Shown piece after piece: positions 1 to 8,401 of a stretch of 16,127 nucleotides of DNA. Position 1 is the stretch's first letter. Each line of letters starts with the position of its first letter. The position numbers and the translations under genes are program-made. Where the stretch lies: contig MU129374.1 of assembly GCA_014904985.1 (NCBI GenBank), positions 5,077 through 21,203 on the forward strand, written 5' to 3'. The notes under the pieces were generated by a model, which was given only the letters and a program-made list of their open reading frames with translations, was not told the origin of the DNA and did no database searches. The DNA comes from Hydnum rufescens UP504 (Eukaryota > Basidiomycota > Agaricomycetes > Cantharellales > Hydnaceae).

Positions 1-855
1 GGTAGATCATTGAGTCCAATTTGGGGGTCGACTTCTCGCTCACCGTATGTGTGCCCTGTGGTACGGCATGCCGCTTATTCAGATCGATAGGAGAATTTTG
101 CATCCCGAGAGTGCCCCATGTTGTTGGACAGCATCCATTTGACAGAATTTCAATACCTCCCACCCTGTGGCTTTGATATCCAGAGTAACATAATGAGGGA
201 AATGGGACGGGTTGTAGCTACACTCCTTGTGTATTCTTCCCTTCAGCTAGTGACTGTTCAGCCTCTCACTATCCTCTGCAGACAAGTGCTGTGCGTTATA
301 CTGTAGCCACCTGAAGTCTATGAATCTGTCATGTCACAGTCAGTGGTCTCAGTGTTACCTCACGCTAATCGGTTTAATGCCTCTGATGCACCAAGAGGTA
401 GCAGGTCGACAACCCCCGAAGGAGGGCCTCAAATTTTGCGGCGATGGACCAGTAGCATACAAAGACCAAAGGGCAAAAAGGACAAGGCGGAGTAAGGGAG
501 GCAGGAGGGTGGACAGAAAAATAAATGGGACACTAAGCATAGCATACCAAAGAGAAACGAGAGAAAAACTATGAATTCAGCGGAAGGTTATATGTCTCAA
601 AAGAATCCGAGGTGGAGCGCCACTCAGGACCCGCAGCAGCATGAGGACGGCATGAAGCTGACACACAGGCAATGTAAGCCAGCGAGTGAGTAAAAACCTA
701 TTAGTAGGATCCAAACCATATCCCCATCAGCGAGATGAAATGAACTCGCAGAGATACAGAACTACCAAAAGGCTGCAAGCACACTTGCAAGTGTGAAAGA
801 TGCGGGTGCGCGCGACAGCAGGACCGATTAGTCTAGTGTAACCTCATTCCTCGCT
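1..855. other. Left flank, no supported gene
   Basis: Only short open frames occur here, none with a recognisable motif. The longest is 84 codons at 320-574 on the plus strand, basic and low in complexity. I see no RNA gene, no terminal repeat and no array. It is best read as the flank into which the large element at 856-11167 inserted. I could not match it convincingly to the right flank beyond 11167. Confidence 0.5.
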
Positions 856-857
856 TA

Positions 858-981
858 CAGCCGATTTCATTGAAGTGCGGAAAACGACTTGAAGTTTCTT
901 GGGCCATCAAAAAACTTAAGCAATCAAAAAAAAGAGGTGAACAAAAATTTCCCTGAGATCAGATTGATCTGCCAGATGTGG
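858..981 (+). repeat. Left terminal inverted repeat
   Basis: It starts CAGCCGATTTCATTGAAG directly after TA (856-857). It aligns over ~124 bp with the reverse complement of 11045-11165 at roughly 90% identity. Differences are almost all transitions, three of them CG versus TG, plus a 1-nt A-run change and a 4-nt gap near the inner end. CAG after TA is a common mariner-type terminus. Confidence 0.88.
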
Positions 982-1017
982 ATATTAAATTTAAAGTGGT
1001 GAACCCCTTCCTGGCCG

Positions 1018-1025
1018 CATAAATA
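1018..1025 (+). promoter_or_regulatory. Possible TATA-like element of the transposase
   Basis: CATAAATA lies ~45 bp upstream of the ATG at 1070 and inside the left terminal repeat, where an internal promoter would be expected. The match is short and AT-rich, so it may be chance. Confidence 0.25.
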
Positions 1026-1726
1026 CCTATGACCTGCGAGCCTTGTGCCGCACCTCTCTGCTTGTTGACATGCCTCGGGCTTACTCTGATGATCTCAAGG
1101 CTCGTATACCGATGCTCTACACTGAGGGTTTAACTCCATTACAGATTTGTGATACTCTCAAAGTCAAACAGACACTTGTCTACACCACTCTCTGTAATTA
1201 TTTTCAATATGGCATCGCATACAACCCATGTTGTCTTAGAAAAGGTCACCGACAATTTCTGAGCCTCGTGGATATCGATTTCATCAGCAACCTTCTTGAA
1301 CACAATCACACCATATATCTGGATGAGATCCAATCCCAACTTGCGAGCTCTTGAGGAGTATCTGTGTCACCAGCCACGATAAAGCGCACACTCAACCGCC
1401 TCAGCATATCCCATAAACATGTTTCAATCAGGGCAAAGGAACGGAACGAGCTTCTCCGTGCGGCATTTGTCAATAAGATTGCGGAGGTTGCAACACATCC
1501 GGATATGCTTTTATTCACTGATGAGAGTTCGAAGGATGATAAGACTGTGTCTTGGAGATGGGGCTATTCCCGAATTGGATCACGTTGTTATTCCCATGAG
1601 CCATTTGTTCGTGGAAAGCACTACACAATCTTACCACTCCTCAGTATTGATGGATACCTTGCATGTGAAGTTTTCGAGGGCTCAGTCACAGGCAAGATGT
1701 TTGAAAAGTTCCTTTTGACACATGTG

Positions 1727-1784
1727 GTATGTCTAATTTACGAAAAAAAACCTGATGCTGACCTGGGTCGCACGAGTCTCTTAG
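1727..1784 (+). other. Possible second transposase intron (58 bp)
   Basis: GTATGT at the 5' end, CTGAC inside and CTCTTAG at the 3' end look like an intron. It sits where related transposases usually run straight towards a Pro-Tyr-Pro-Gly stretch before SVLVLDN. The segment has no stop in the current frame. The downstream sequence encodes PYPG one frame off, as if one base were lost near 1810. Confidence 0.5.
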
Positions 1785-1889
1785 GTCCCTGTCATGCGCC
1801 CGTACCCAGGCCATGCAGTGTACTCGTTTTGGATAACTGTGCCATTCACCATGGGCCAGCAGTTCGGGACATTATTGAAGGGGAAGCTG

Positions 1890-1936
1890 GTATGTCATGT
1901 CTTCCTAAATAATGACTGTGTCTTACTTGCTATTAG
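1890..1936 (+). other. Spliceosomal intron in transposase (47 bp)
   Basis: Donor GTATGT and acceptor TATTAG bracket 47 bp that contain stops in the transposase frame. Removing it joins ...EGEAG to GKLIFLPP and restores the usual run into the PDYNPIE motif. Its length is typical of basidiomycete introns. Confidence 0.8.
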
Positions 1937-2139
1937 GTGGAAAGCTTATTTTCTTGCCACCATACTTGCCTGACTATAATCCCATAGAGTACTTGTTTTC
2001 CTCTATCAAGGCATGGCTCCAGTGTCATTACAAGGAGGATATTGATAAGGACGCACCTATATCATTCCTTTATCGAGCTTGCGGGTCGGTCACTGCCAAC
2101 AAAGCTTACAGCTGGTTCAAATGTGCTGGATATGTATAA

Positions 2140-2375
2140 TAAATCTATACCCTTCAGAATTCTGCAGTGATTTGAAACCGAAAGGAGGGGTTCACAATGG
2201 GCTACCTAGGTATACTTATTGGAACCTCTCGATATCCTCTGGTCCATCTGACTCATACCATCCCGTACCTTTGGGCCTGAGTTGCTCCTGGTGCTCCAGC
2301 ATGAGCCCGTGATAGTAACTGACTGCACCTGCACCACAAAGAGCCCCATCACTGCCTGCCCATGCCCAAGGACTG
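2140..2375. other. Spacer between transposase and minisatellite
   Basis: There is no gene or terminal repeat here; in a normal-sized element the right repeat would lie here. On the minus strand one frame leaves the minisatellite and stays open across this spacer to about 2216, ending in ...EDIERFQ. This could be a former coding tail, but nothing identifies it. Confidence 0.4.
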
Positions 2376-3892
2376 TCCACTGGACCATTCGTTAGACCGT
2401 TCATTTGGCCATTCATTTGACCGTTCATTAGACCGTTCGTTAGACCATTCATTAGACCGTTCGTTAGACTGTTCATTAGACCGTTCGTTAGACCGTTCAT
2501 TTGACCATTCGTTAGACCGTTCATTTGACCGTTCGTTAGACCATTCATTCAACTGTTTGTTAGACTGTTCATTCAACCGTTCATTTGACCATTTGTTAGA
2601 CCGTTCATTTGACCATTCGTTAGACCATTCATTCAACTGTTTGTTAGACTGTTCATTCAACCGTTCATTTGACCATTTGTTAGACTGTTCATTTGACCGT
2701 TCGTTAGACCATTCATTCAACTGTTTGTTAGACTGTTCATTCAACCATTCATTCAACTGTTTGTTAGACTGTTCATTCAACCATTCATTCAACTGTTTGT
2801 TAGACTGTTCATTCAACCATTCATTCAACTGTTTGTTAGACTGTTCATTCAACCATTCATTCAACTGTTTGTTAGACTGTTCATTCAACCATTCATTCAA
2901 CTGTTTGTTAGACTGTTCATTCAACCATTCATTCAACTGTTTGTTAGACTGTTCATTCAACCATTCATTCAACTGTTTGTTAGACTGTTCATTCAACCAT
3001 TCATTCAACTGTTTGTTAGACTGTTCATTCAACCATTCATTCAACTGTTTGTTAGACTGTTCATTCAACCATTCATTCAACTGTTTGTTAGACTGTTCAT
3101 TCAACCATTCATTCAACTGTTTGTTAGACTGTTCATTCAACCATTCATTCAACTGTTTGTTAGACTGTTCATTCAACCATTCATTCAACTGTTTGTTAGA
3201 CTGTTCATTCAACCATTCATTCAACTGTTTGTTAGACTGTTCATTCAACCATTCATTCAACTGTTTGTTAGACTGTTCATTCAACCATTCATTCAACTGT
3301 GTTTGTTAGACTGTTCATTCAACCATTCATTCAACTGTTTGTTAGACTGTTCATTTCAACTCATCAATGTTGTACATTCACAACTGTTTGTTAGACCATT
3401 CATTCAACCATTCATTCAACTGTTTGTTAGACCGTTCATTCAACCATTCATTCAACTGTTTGTTAGACCGTTCATTCAACCATTCATTCAACTGTTTGTT
3501 AGACCGTTCATTCAACCATTCATTCAACTGTTTGTTAGACCATTCATTCAACCATTCATTTGACCATTCGTTAGACCGTTCATTTGACCGTTCGTTAGAC
3601 CATTCATTCGACCATTCGTTAGACCGTTCATTCAACCGTTCGTTAGACCATTCATTCGACTGTTTGTTAGACCGTTCATTTGACCATTCATTTGACCATT
3701 CATTAGACCGTTCATTTGACCGTTTGTTAGACCATTCATTTGACCGTTTGTTAGACCATTCATTTGACCATTCATTTGACCATTTGTTAGACCGTTCATT
3801 AGACCATTCATTAGACTGTTCGTTTGACTGTTTGTTTGACCATTTGTTTGACTGTTTGTTTGACTGTTTGTTAGACCATGTGTCGGACCGTA
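2376..3892. repeat. Minisatellite: 12-bp units with 36-bp higher-order core
   Basis: The array is built from 12-bp words such as CCGTTCGTTAGA and CCATTCATTTGA. Flanks (about 2376-2545 and 3540-3892) are irregular mixtures of words. The centre (about 2546-3345) is a nearly uniform 36-bp unit: CTGTTTGTTAGA, CTGTTCATTCAA, CCATTCATTCAA. A 2-bp insertion sits at ~3301 and a non-repeat break at ~3351-3385. About four copies of a sister 36-bp unit follow (3386-3540). The layout of homogeneous core and divergent edges is that expected of unequal exchange. The unit length is a multiple of three without stops, so ~315-codon frames exist on both strands; this alone is not evidence for a protein. Confidence 0.95.
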
Positions 3893-3894
3893 AT

Positions 3895-4224
3895 TTATGG
3901 CAAAGTAACTATTGTTTGGTAAGTGCTCCTCATACCTTGGATGGCCGTTGTTGACAAAAGCCCTGGTGGGCTGGGGAATTGGGCTGAGTGTATTGCCATG
4001 GGTATGGGGATCCTCGGTAGTGAAAAAATTTTGTCCCTCAAGGGGAACTGCATAGCCACCGGCTGGACCCCTGAGAACTCGTACAAGGGGGAATGTTGAT
4101 ACACAGAGCCTGATCCATAATTGATGGTATTTATGATGAGTTGTTGTGATGCATTGGAAAGTGGAGCATTACTTGGTTCCTGGAGCTGAGACGATGGTTG
4201 GTTGTGAGAGAGAAGGGGATTCAT
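3895..4224 (-). CDS. Hypothetical 109-residue frame downstream of left module array
   Basis: I do not recognise this product. The frame starts at an ATG (MNPLLSHNQPSSQ) preceded by a stop and is rich in Ser, Gln, Pro and Asn, with no domain or membrane segment visible. It lies 3' of the minus-strand intron-exon array, in the same orientation, and could be part of its last exon. It could equally be chance. A plus-strand GTAAGT lies within its 3' end. The frame stops just before the minisatellite. Confidence 0.25.
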   Translation of the reverse strand: MNPLLSHNQPSSQLQEPSNAPLSNASQQLIINTINYGSGSVYQHSPLYEFSGVQPVAMQFPLRDKIFSLPRIPIPMAIHSAQFPSPPGLLSTTAIQGMRSTYQTIVTLP

Positions 4225-4383
4225 TGGTCAGGTGCGAATAGGTGTTGGTGTGAGTGCGACTGGATTATAATGTGAACTGCGTGCTCGATTGTAAGGGTCA
4301 TTTCCTGGGGCTCATTTGGCACGTTGTCGTCTGAGCCCTCGTTGTTTCGTGCGCTTTCGTCGTATTGTAGATCAGATCTTGAG

Positions 4384-4487
4384 CTAGAATAATAAAAGAC
4401 AGGTTAGTCAAACAAGTCCAAAGCAGCACAAAAAGAGCAGCCTTTGCTGCTCTTTTTGCGCGGCCGTATCTACTGGGGGGGACTCAC
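4384..4487 (-). other. Predicted intron L3 (104 bp) with stem-loop
   Basis: On the minus strand: donor GTGAGT at 4487, GACTAACCTG branch-like site, acceptor TTATTATTCTAG ending at 4384. The stem at 4429-4458 pairs CAAAAAGAGCAGC with GCTGCTCTTTTTG (13 bp) around a 4-nt loop (sense AAAG). Confidence 0.7.
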
Positions 4488-4498
4488 CTCATATAGAG

Positions 4499-4526
4499 AA
4501 CCACACCCACCATAGCGGGTGCGGTT
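4499..4526 (-). repeat. Exon-end stem-loop L3
   Basis: A 12-bp imperfect stem lies 11 nt before the donor of intron L3. In the sense direction the loop is TATG closed by C-G. It carries one mismatch and a G-T pair. It is the same element as in the other modules. Confidence 0.65.
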
Positions 4527-4672
4527 CGTGCAGCCACTCCTGGGCCCGTCGTTGTCCGTCGTCGTTGTGTTGTCATCTGGCTTGGTCGTGTTTTCGCATT
4601 TCTCTTTGTTGTGTTGCATGGGAAGGGGGGTGGGTTATTTGGCCTTGTCTGGGTTCCATTCGCACGGGTTCC

Positions 4673-4788
4673 CTTTCATCACATAGAATAGAAGATGATG
4701 TTAGTTAAAAAACATTTACAACCAGCACAAAAAGAGCAGCTTTCGCTGCTCTTTTTGCGTGGCTGTATATATAAGGGGGGGGACTCAC
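4673..4788 (-). other. Predicted intron L2, weak acceptor
   Basis: Minus-strand donor GTGAGT at 4788 and TTAACTAACATC branch-like site. Where sister introns end in CTAG this copy reads CTATG, so the normal acceptor is lost. The next AG downstream (ending at 4673) would give 116 bp. The stem at 4728-4757 is a perfect 13 bp with a GAAA loop in the sense direction. Confidence 0.55.
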
Positions 4789-4799
4789 CCTATATAGAG

Positions 4800-4827
4800 A
4801 ATCACACCCGCCGTAGCGGGTGTGGTT
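4800..4827 (-). repeat. Exon-end stem-loop L2
   Basis: A 12-bp stem (one wobble) lies 11 nt before the L2 donor. The sense loop TACG closed by C-G belongs to the stable UNCG class. Confidence 0.7.
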
Positions 4828-5062
4828 CGTGCGGCCACTCACTGGGGCGTTGTCTTCTGTGTGGTCCGTGTCGTTGTCTGGCACGGCCGCGTGGTCATCT
4901 TGTCATCGCGTCGTCGGCACATCTGGCTGGTCGTGTCGTGTCTGGCACGGTCGTTACTCGCGTTTCCTTGTCGTGTTGGTTGGCTGGCGTTGCCGTTTGG
5001 CCCTGGGCAGTCGGCCTCGTCGTTTCGCATGTTTCGTCTGGTGCTTAGGACCAGGTCACGAT

Positions 5063-5164
5063 CTAAAGTAATAACAGGTGTTAGTAAAGATTTCAAAGCA
5101 GGGCAAAAAGAGCAGCTTTCGCTGCTCTTTTTTGCCCCATTGTAGCTACTATGAAAAAACTCAC
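5063..5164 (-). other. Predicted intron L1 (102 bp) with stem-loop
   Basis: Minus-strand donor GTGAGTTTTTTCAT at 5164, branch-like TTTACTAACACC, acceptor TTACTTTAG ending at 5063. The stem at 5101-5137 pairs GGGCAAAAAGAGCAGC with its complement around a GAAA loop (sense), with one bulged T. It closely matches intron R1 (7400-7513). Confidence 0.75.
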
Positions 5165-5169
5165 CTAAT

Positions 5170-5203
5170 GACCGACACACCCGCAGCGGTGGGTGTGTGG
5201 GTC
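5170..5203 (-). repeat. Exon-end stem-loop L1
   Basis: A 15-bp stem with one G-G mismatch and one wobble lies 5 nt before the L1 donor. The sense loop is CGCT, the same loop and spacing as in module R1. Confidence 0.7.
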
Positions 5204-5230
5204 CGTGTGTTTTCCCTTTAAATGGCGGTG

Positions 5231-6597
5231 AGCAGAAGCGGAAGTTGAATCCAGCTACAAAAGTCGCGAAATGGAACGAGGACTAAGAAAGGGATATGGG
5301 CCCATCGAACTTTAGGGTCTGAGGGAAGGAAGGGTCTTTTGACCAGGTAGAATTGTCCTGATAGACAGGCCTATCAGACAAATAAATGAAGGGGTTGTGT
5401 AAATCAGGGAATCAACCCTAGGTCCTCCTCATGAGAGCCTTTCAAAGTGTGATTAAGTTGGTTGAGATGTGGATATTTACCCTAACACCAGCAGCATTCA
5501 ACTAGCTTTTCAACTGGAGATGAGGGGGGGAAAGACAATGGAAATTTCGGCCGTCTTCTGCACATTAAATTACATCACAGAAAATGCATGGTACCGGCAG
5601 AAAGGTGGAATTAGGCCGAAAATGAGAAAAAAATCAAGTAAAGCTCGAAACTGAGGAGAATATTCAATTAAACAAGTCAGAACAGGGGAATATGGCTTAA
5701 CCAAGGTAATTCTCCTCTCCTACTGAACATAATACCTGGGGAAAGGTTGGAACTGGTCGCCCTAGACATACCTCCATCGACATAGGTGCCGGCCATAAAT
5801 TGCCTTTTAATAATTTCAGAAAAGCGGAGGTTAAAAGTGAATGAGATCATGGGGAGACTAATCCACAGAAAGCCGAATTCTAATCCGTCTTTTGCCCTTG
5901 GTACATTCGATGAGATTTTCGAGCGTCTTTCCAGGGGTTGGTCGTTACAACGAATTGGTCAAAACTGGTGGAGAAATATTGCGAAATACCTTGAAGGATA
6001 GTGTGGAGCTGAAGTAAGAATCGACCTGGAAGGAATGCAGTTTTCGTATCGAATAAACCGTGTGATGGTACGCCGTTTGGATAGGCGTTGATCGTACTTT
6101 CTGGCGCTATCTTGCCCAGAGTCGAATCCGATCAACAATGGGGAGATTTTCACGAAATACCCTTGAGAGTTGGATAGCCCCTATTTACATGTGACTGGAT
6201 CCCGCGAGTTTTGGATCCAAAGGATTAGGTAATCTTGATTATATATTGGGAACTCGTATATCGCACCTTAGGCATGGCACAGAAGACTTGGATTGAGCAT
6301 TCATGAGAGGGGCAAGTTGAAATGCCAAAGCCACAATTGGCTTGGACTCGAGGTAATACAAAATAAGGTGGTCTGTTTGAAGACTGGAGGTGGGACAAAT
6401 ATTATTTCATATACAAGGTGGAGGAGAAGCGAGTAGGCCACGGTCTTTTGAAAGAGGGGAATATGCTGTTTTTAATATAAGGATGACAGGAATGGAGAAG
6501 GCGGAACTTGAACTATTGATTCGTTTGAGGAGTAGTTGACGGTTGATCGAATTCTTGTGGTGGGGATTTTATCCCTTCCAAACAGCGGTTTGCTTTG
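5231..6597. other. Unpaired segment of about 1.4 kb, nothing recognised
   Basis: The palindrome and module arrays would place intron L1 near 6525 if the arms were equal. It lies ~1361 bp farther out, so this stretch is extra in the left arm or deleted from the right. It has only 61-71-codon frames, no terminal repeats I could pair and no known domain. The junctions are not resolved at base level. Confidence 0.5.
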
Positions 6598-7327
6598 TTG
6601 GGTGGTGGTGGTTGTGGTAGTCGCGAGAAAGAAATGTACATCAACGCCGGATTTGCGCAGTCCCAAAAGCCAATGTGGCCTGCGTATGAGTTACCAGTAC
6701 GACTAGCAGCAGTAAATAGATGTAAATAAATAATAAATAATATAGTTGCCCAAAAAAATGGAAGAACACCATGACAATTCAGATCCAGAGTTCAAAAGAG
6801 CATGATATGAATACATTGGCAAAGTATGGTTGGGCGCATTTCTATGGTTCAGAACCGGCCCAAATCTGAATATATTGGTGGAATACATGAAGCCTATATG
6901 GGCGATTAATTATCTTGGACGTTCTCTCCGTTTTCAATTTTTCCCACCTTCAATTCCCTAAATATAGGGAATTGAAGTGGGAAAAATTGAAAAATGGAGA
7001 GAACGTCCAAATATAATTAATCGCCATATAGGCTTCATGTATTCCACCATATATTTAGATTTGGGCCGGTTCTGAACCATAGAAATTCGCCCAATCCACT
7101 TTGCAATGTATTATATCATGCCTCTTTTGAACTCTGACTGATTGTCATGGTGTTCTTCATTTTTTTGGAGCAACTAGTTATTATTTATTATTTATTTTAC
7201 ATCTATTTACTTGCTGCTAGTTTGTACGGTACTCATGGCGCCAGGCACTTGGGTGCTTTTGGGATGCCGCAATTGCCAGCGTTGAGTTGCATTCTTCCTC
7301 GCAACTACACACAACTGCCACCACCCA
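6598..7327. repeat. Central long palindrome (about 365-bp arms)
   Basis: The symmetry centre is at 6962/6963, inside TCCCTAAATATAGGGA. The arms match outward to a CCACCCA-type stretch at ~7321-7327 (mirror ~6598), at high identity near the centre and with scattered substitutions and small indels farther out. There is essentially no spacer. The minus-strand array lies beyond the left end and the plus-strand array beyond the right end, so transcription of both arrays would start in or near it. A bidirectional promoter role is inferred from position only. Confidence 0.9.
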
Positions 7328-7362
7328 ATAAGTAAGGCAGCCACCCAGATAAGGAGGTACGT

Positions 7363-7394
7363 GACCACACACCCGCCGCTGCGGGTGTGTGGTC
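7363..7394 (+). repeat. Exon-end stem-loop R1
   Basis: A perfect 14-bp stem, GACCACACACCCGC with its complement, loop CGCT, ends 5 nt before the R1 donor. Its outermost pair is G-C; the sister stem R3 has A-T there. Confidence 0.8.
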
Positions 7395-7399
7395 ATTAG

Positions 7400-7513
7400 G
7401 TGAGTTTTTTTTTTTTTTCATTAGTATATACGATGGTGCAAAAAGAGCAGCGAAAGCTGCTCTTTTTGTGCTGCTTTGAATCACTTTTACTAATATATCT
7501 TTTATTATTTTAG
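7400..7513 (+). other. Predicted intron R1 (114 bp) with stem-loop
   Basis: Donor GTGAGT after CATTAG, TTTTACTAATAT branch-like site, acceptor TTATTATTTTAG. A stem at about 7438-7471 pairs AAAAAGAGCAGC with GCTGCTCTTTTT around a GAAA loop. The donor is followed by a T tract. Confidence 0.78.
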
Positions 7514-7674
7514 GTTATGGCCTGCTCCAAGGTAGCAGACGGAAGCTGGCCAAACAACAAGGGCCCAAATGGCTATACGCCAACCGAAAATACACCAAAC
7601 GAAACCACCAGCCAAAAACACGCCAACCGAAAACGCGATAAACGACGAGAACATGAGGATCGAGTAGCCATGTG

Positions 7675-7706
7675 AACCACACCCCCCTCAAAGCGGGTGT
7701 GCGGCT
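7675..7706 (+). repeat. Exon-end stem-loop R2, decayed
   Basis: It is homologous by position and sequence to the other exon-end stems but carries about four mismatches, so folding is doubtful. It follows directly on a TGA that ends the open frame of this exon. Confidence 0.5.
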
Positions 7707-7715
7707 CCATATAAA

Positions 7716-7821
7716 GTAAGTAACGCGATATACCCCAACAACGCAAAAAGAGCAGCAAATGCTGCTCTTTTTGCGTTGGTTCTTGTTTTAATTTTTAACT
7801 AATGTGTTTCTATTATCTTAG
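7716..7821 (+). other. Predicted intron R2 (106 bp) with stem-loop
   Basis: Donor GTAAGT, branch-like TTTAACTAATG, acceptor TATTATCTTAG. A perfect 16-bp stem at 7741-7776 (ACGCAAAAAGAGCAGC with its complement) closes an AAAT loop. Confidence 0.8.
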
Positions 7822-7953
7822 GTGATTGTCTGAACCAGAACCGGCAAAATGAAGATGCACCCAACAAGAACGAATAGAACAGATGCCTGCCAAACAACAA
7901 CATGAAACGACGCCGAAAACCCCGGTGGACCCCAACCGAGAATGCGCCCAATG

Positions 7954-7985
7954 AACCACACACCCGCCGTAGCGGGTGTGTGGTT
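7954..7985 (+). repeat. Exon-end stem-loop R3
   Basis: A perfect 14-bp stem, AACCACACACCCGC with its complement, loop CGTA, ends 9 nt before the R3 donor. In one frame it encodes part of NHTPAVAGVWFYI, close to the peptide at the ends of the left-array exons. Confidence 0.8.
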
Positions 7986-7994
7986 CTATATCAG

Positions 7995-8089
7995 GTAAGT
8001 ATTATTTGTACCCCAACGCGCAAAAAGAGCAGCGAGTGCTGCTCTTTTTGCGCTGGTTTTAATGTCTAACTAATACTTGATTTTTCTAG
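7995..8089 (+). other. Predicted intron R3 (95 bp) with stem-loop
   Basis: Donor CAG/GTAAGT, branch-like TCTAACTAATAC, acceptor TTTTTCTAG: the best splice signals of the set. A perfect 16-bp stem at 8018-8053 closes a GAGT loop. Confidence 0.83.
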
Positions 8090-8135
8090 GTTATCGCCTG
8101 AACCTCTACCAACGAAACCAAGAGCTGCCGAACAA

Positions 8136-8295
8136 GAACGAACAGCCAAACGAACCCCCCTCCGCAAAGCAACAGCCCGCCAAGCATGGCCCGCGAAAGA
8201 CCCCGCGCCGAACGAGAACGAACAGCCAAACGAACCCCCCTCCGCAAAGCAACAGCCCGCCGAGCATGGCCCACGAAAGACCCCACGCCAAACGA
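8136..8295 (+). repeat. 80-bp tandem duplication inside an exon module
   Basis: Copies 8136-8215 and 8216-8295 are nearly identical, starting GAACGAACAGCCAAACGAAC. Eighty is not a multiple of three, so the copies are read in different frames, which argues against strong selection on the encoded peptide. It explains most of the extra length of this exon (312 bp). Confidence 0.92.
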
Positions 8296-8366
8296 GACCC
8301 CCACAAATAACGAAAACCAAACCCAATGAAGACACAAAACGACCTGGTGCCAAGAACCCACATGAG

Positions 8367-8390
8367 CCACACCCGCTTCGGCGGGTGTGG
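8367..8390 (+). repeat. Exon-end stem-loop R4
   Basis: A perfect 10-bp stem, CCACACCCGC with GCGGGTGTGG, loop TTCG closed by C-G: a classical cUUCGg tetraloop in RNA. It ends 11 nt before the R4 donor. Confidence 0.82.
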
Positions 8391-8401
8391 TAATTTTTAA
8401 G

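Larger units (their letters stand above)
1070..2139 (+). pseudogene. Tc1/mariner-type transposase, disabled
   Basis: This was a cut-and-paste DNA transposase. The chosen start is the ATG at 1070 (MPRAYSDDLKARI), followed by a helix-turn-helix-like N terminus. The catalytic core is readable: first Asp in LLFTDES (~1514-1534), second Asp in LVLDNCAIHH (~1827-1856), and a third acidic residue in PDYNPIEYLF (~1967-1998). About 35 residues separate the last two once an intron at 1890-1936 is removed. This fits the DDE_3-like Tc1/mariner core. An in-frame TGA at 1352-1354 interrupts it; the frame is the same on both sides, so this is a simple nonsense mutation, possibly CGA to TGA. A second possible intron at 1727-1784 is paired with an apparent 1-nt loss just downstream. 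The C-terminal stop is at 2137-2139. The family call is firm and inactivity is likely. Confidence 0.88.
4230..5230 (-). other. Left module array: three intron-exon repeats, minus strand
   Basis: Read on the minus strand, this holds three repeats of one plan: exon ending in a GC-rich stem-loop, GTGAG donor, intron with an AAAAAGAGCAGC stem-loop, branch-like CTAAC, acceptor. Introns are 5063-5164, 4673-4788 and 4384-4487; internal exons are 4789-5062 and 4488-4672. The whole exon 4488-4672 is open in one frame, and its end encodes TAPAMVGVVLYM. The exon before it ends in a similar TTPATAGVILYI, but after a TGA. The innermost module matches the first module of the plus-strand array in intron, flanks and exon start, so the arrays are inverted copies. 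Whether it is coding or structured non-coding RNA is unresolved; splicing is inferred from signals only. Confidence 0.7.

Noticed and set aside
320..574. 84-codon frame in the left flank
   Set aside because: Low-complexity basic stretch with no motif and an overlapping opposite-strand frame; compatible with chance.
2140..2375. A native right terminal repeat close to the transposase
   Set aside because: I looked for the CCGATTTCATTGAAG core and its complement here and found none; the only partner is at 11045-11165.
2349..3309. Two ~315-codon frames, one on each strand, through the minisatellite
   Set aside because: The repeat unit is a multiple of three without stops in several frames, so long frames arise automatically; neither shows start context or non-repeat domains.
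4695..5180. Plus- and minus-strand frames of 83-117 codons across the left array
   Set aside because: They read straight through predicted introns and stem-loops; only the exon-limited minus-strand reading agrees with the module structure.
8066..8372. Overlapping minus-strand frames across the right array exons
   Set aside because: They are GC-rich shadows of the duplicated exon; splice signals point to the plus strand.
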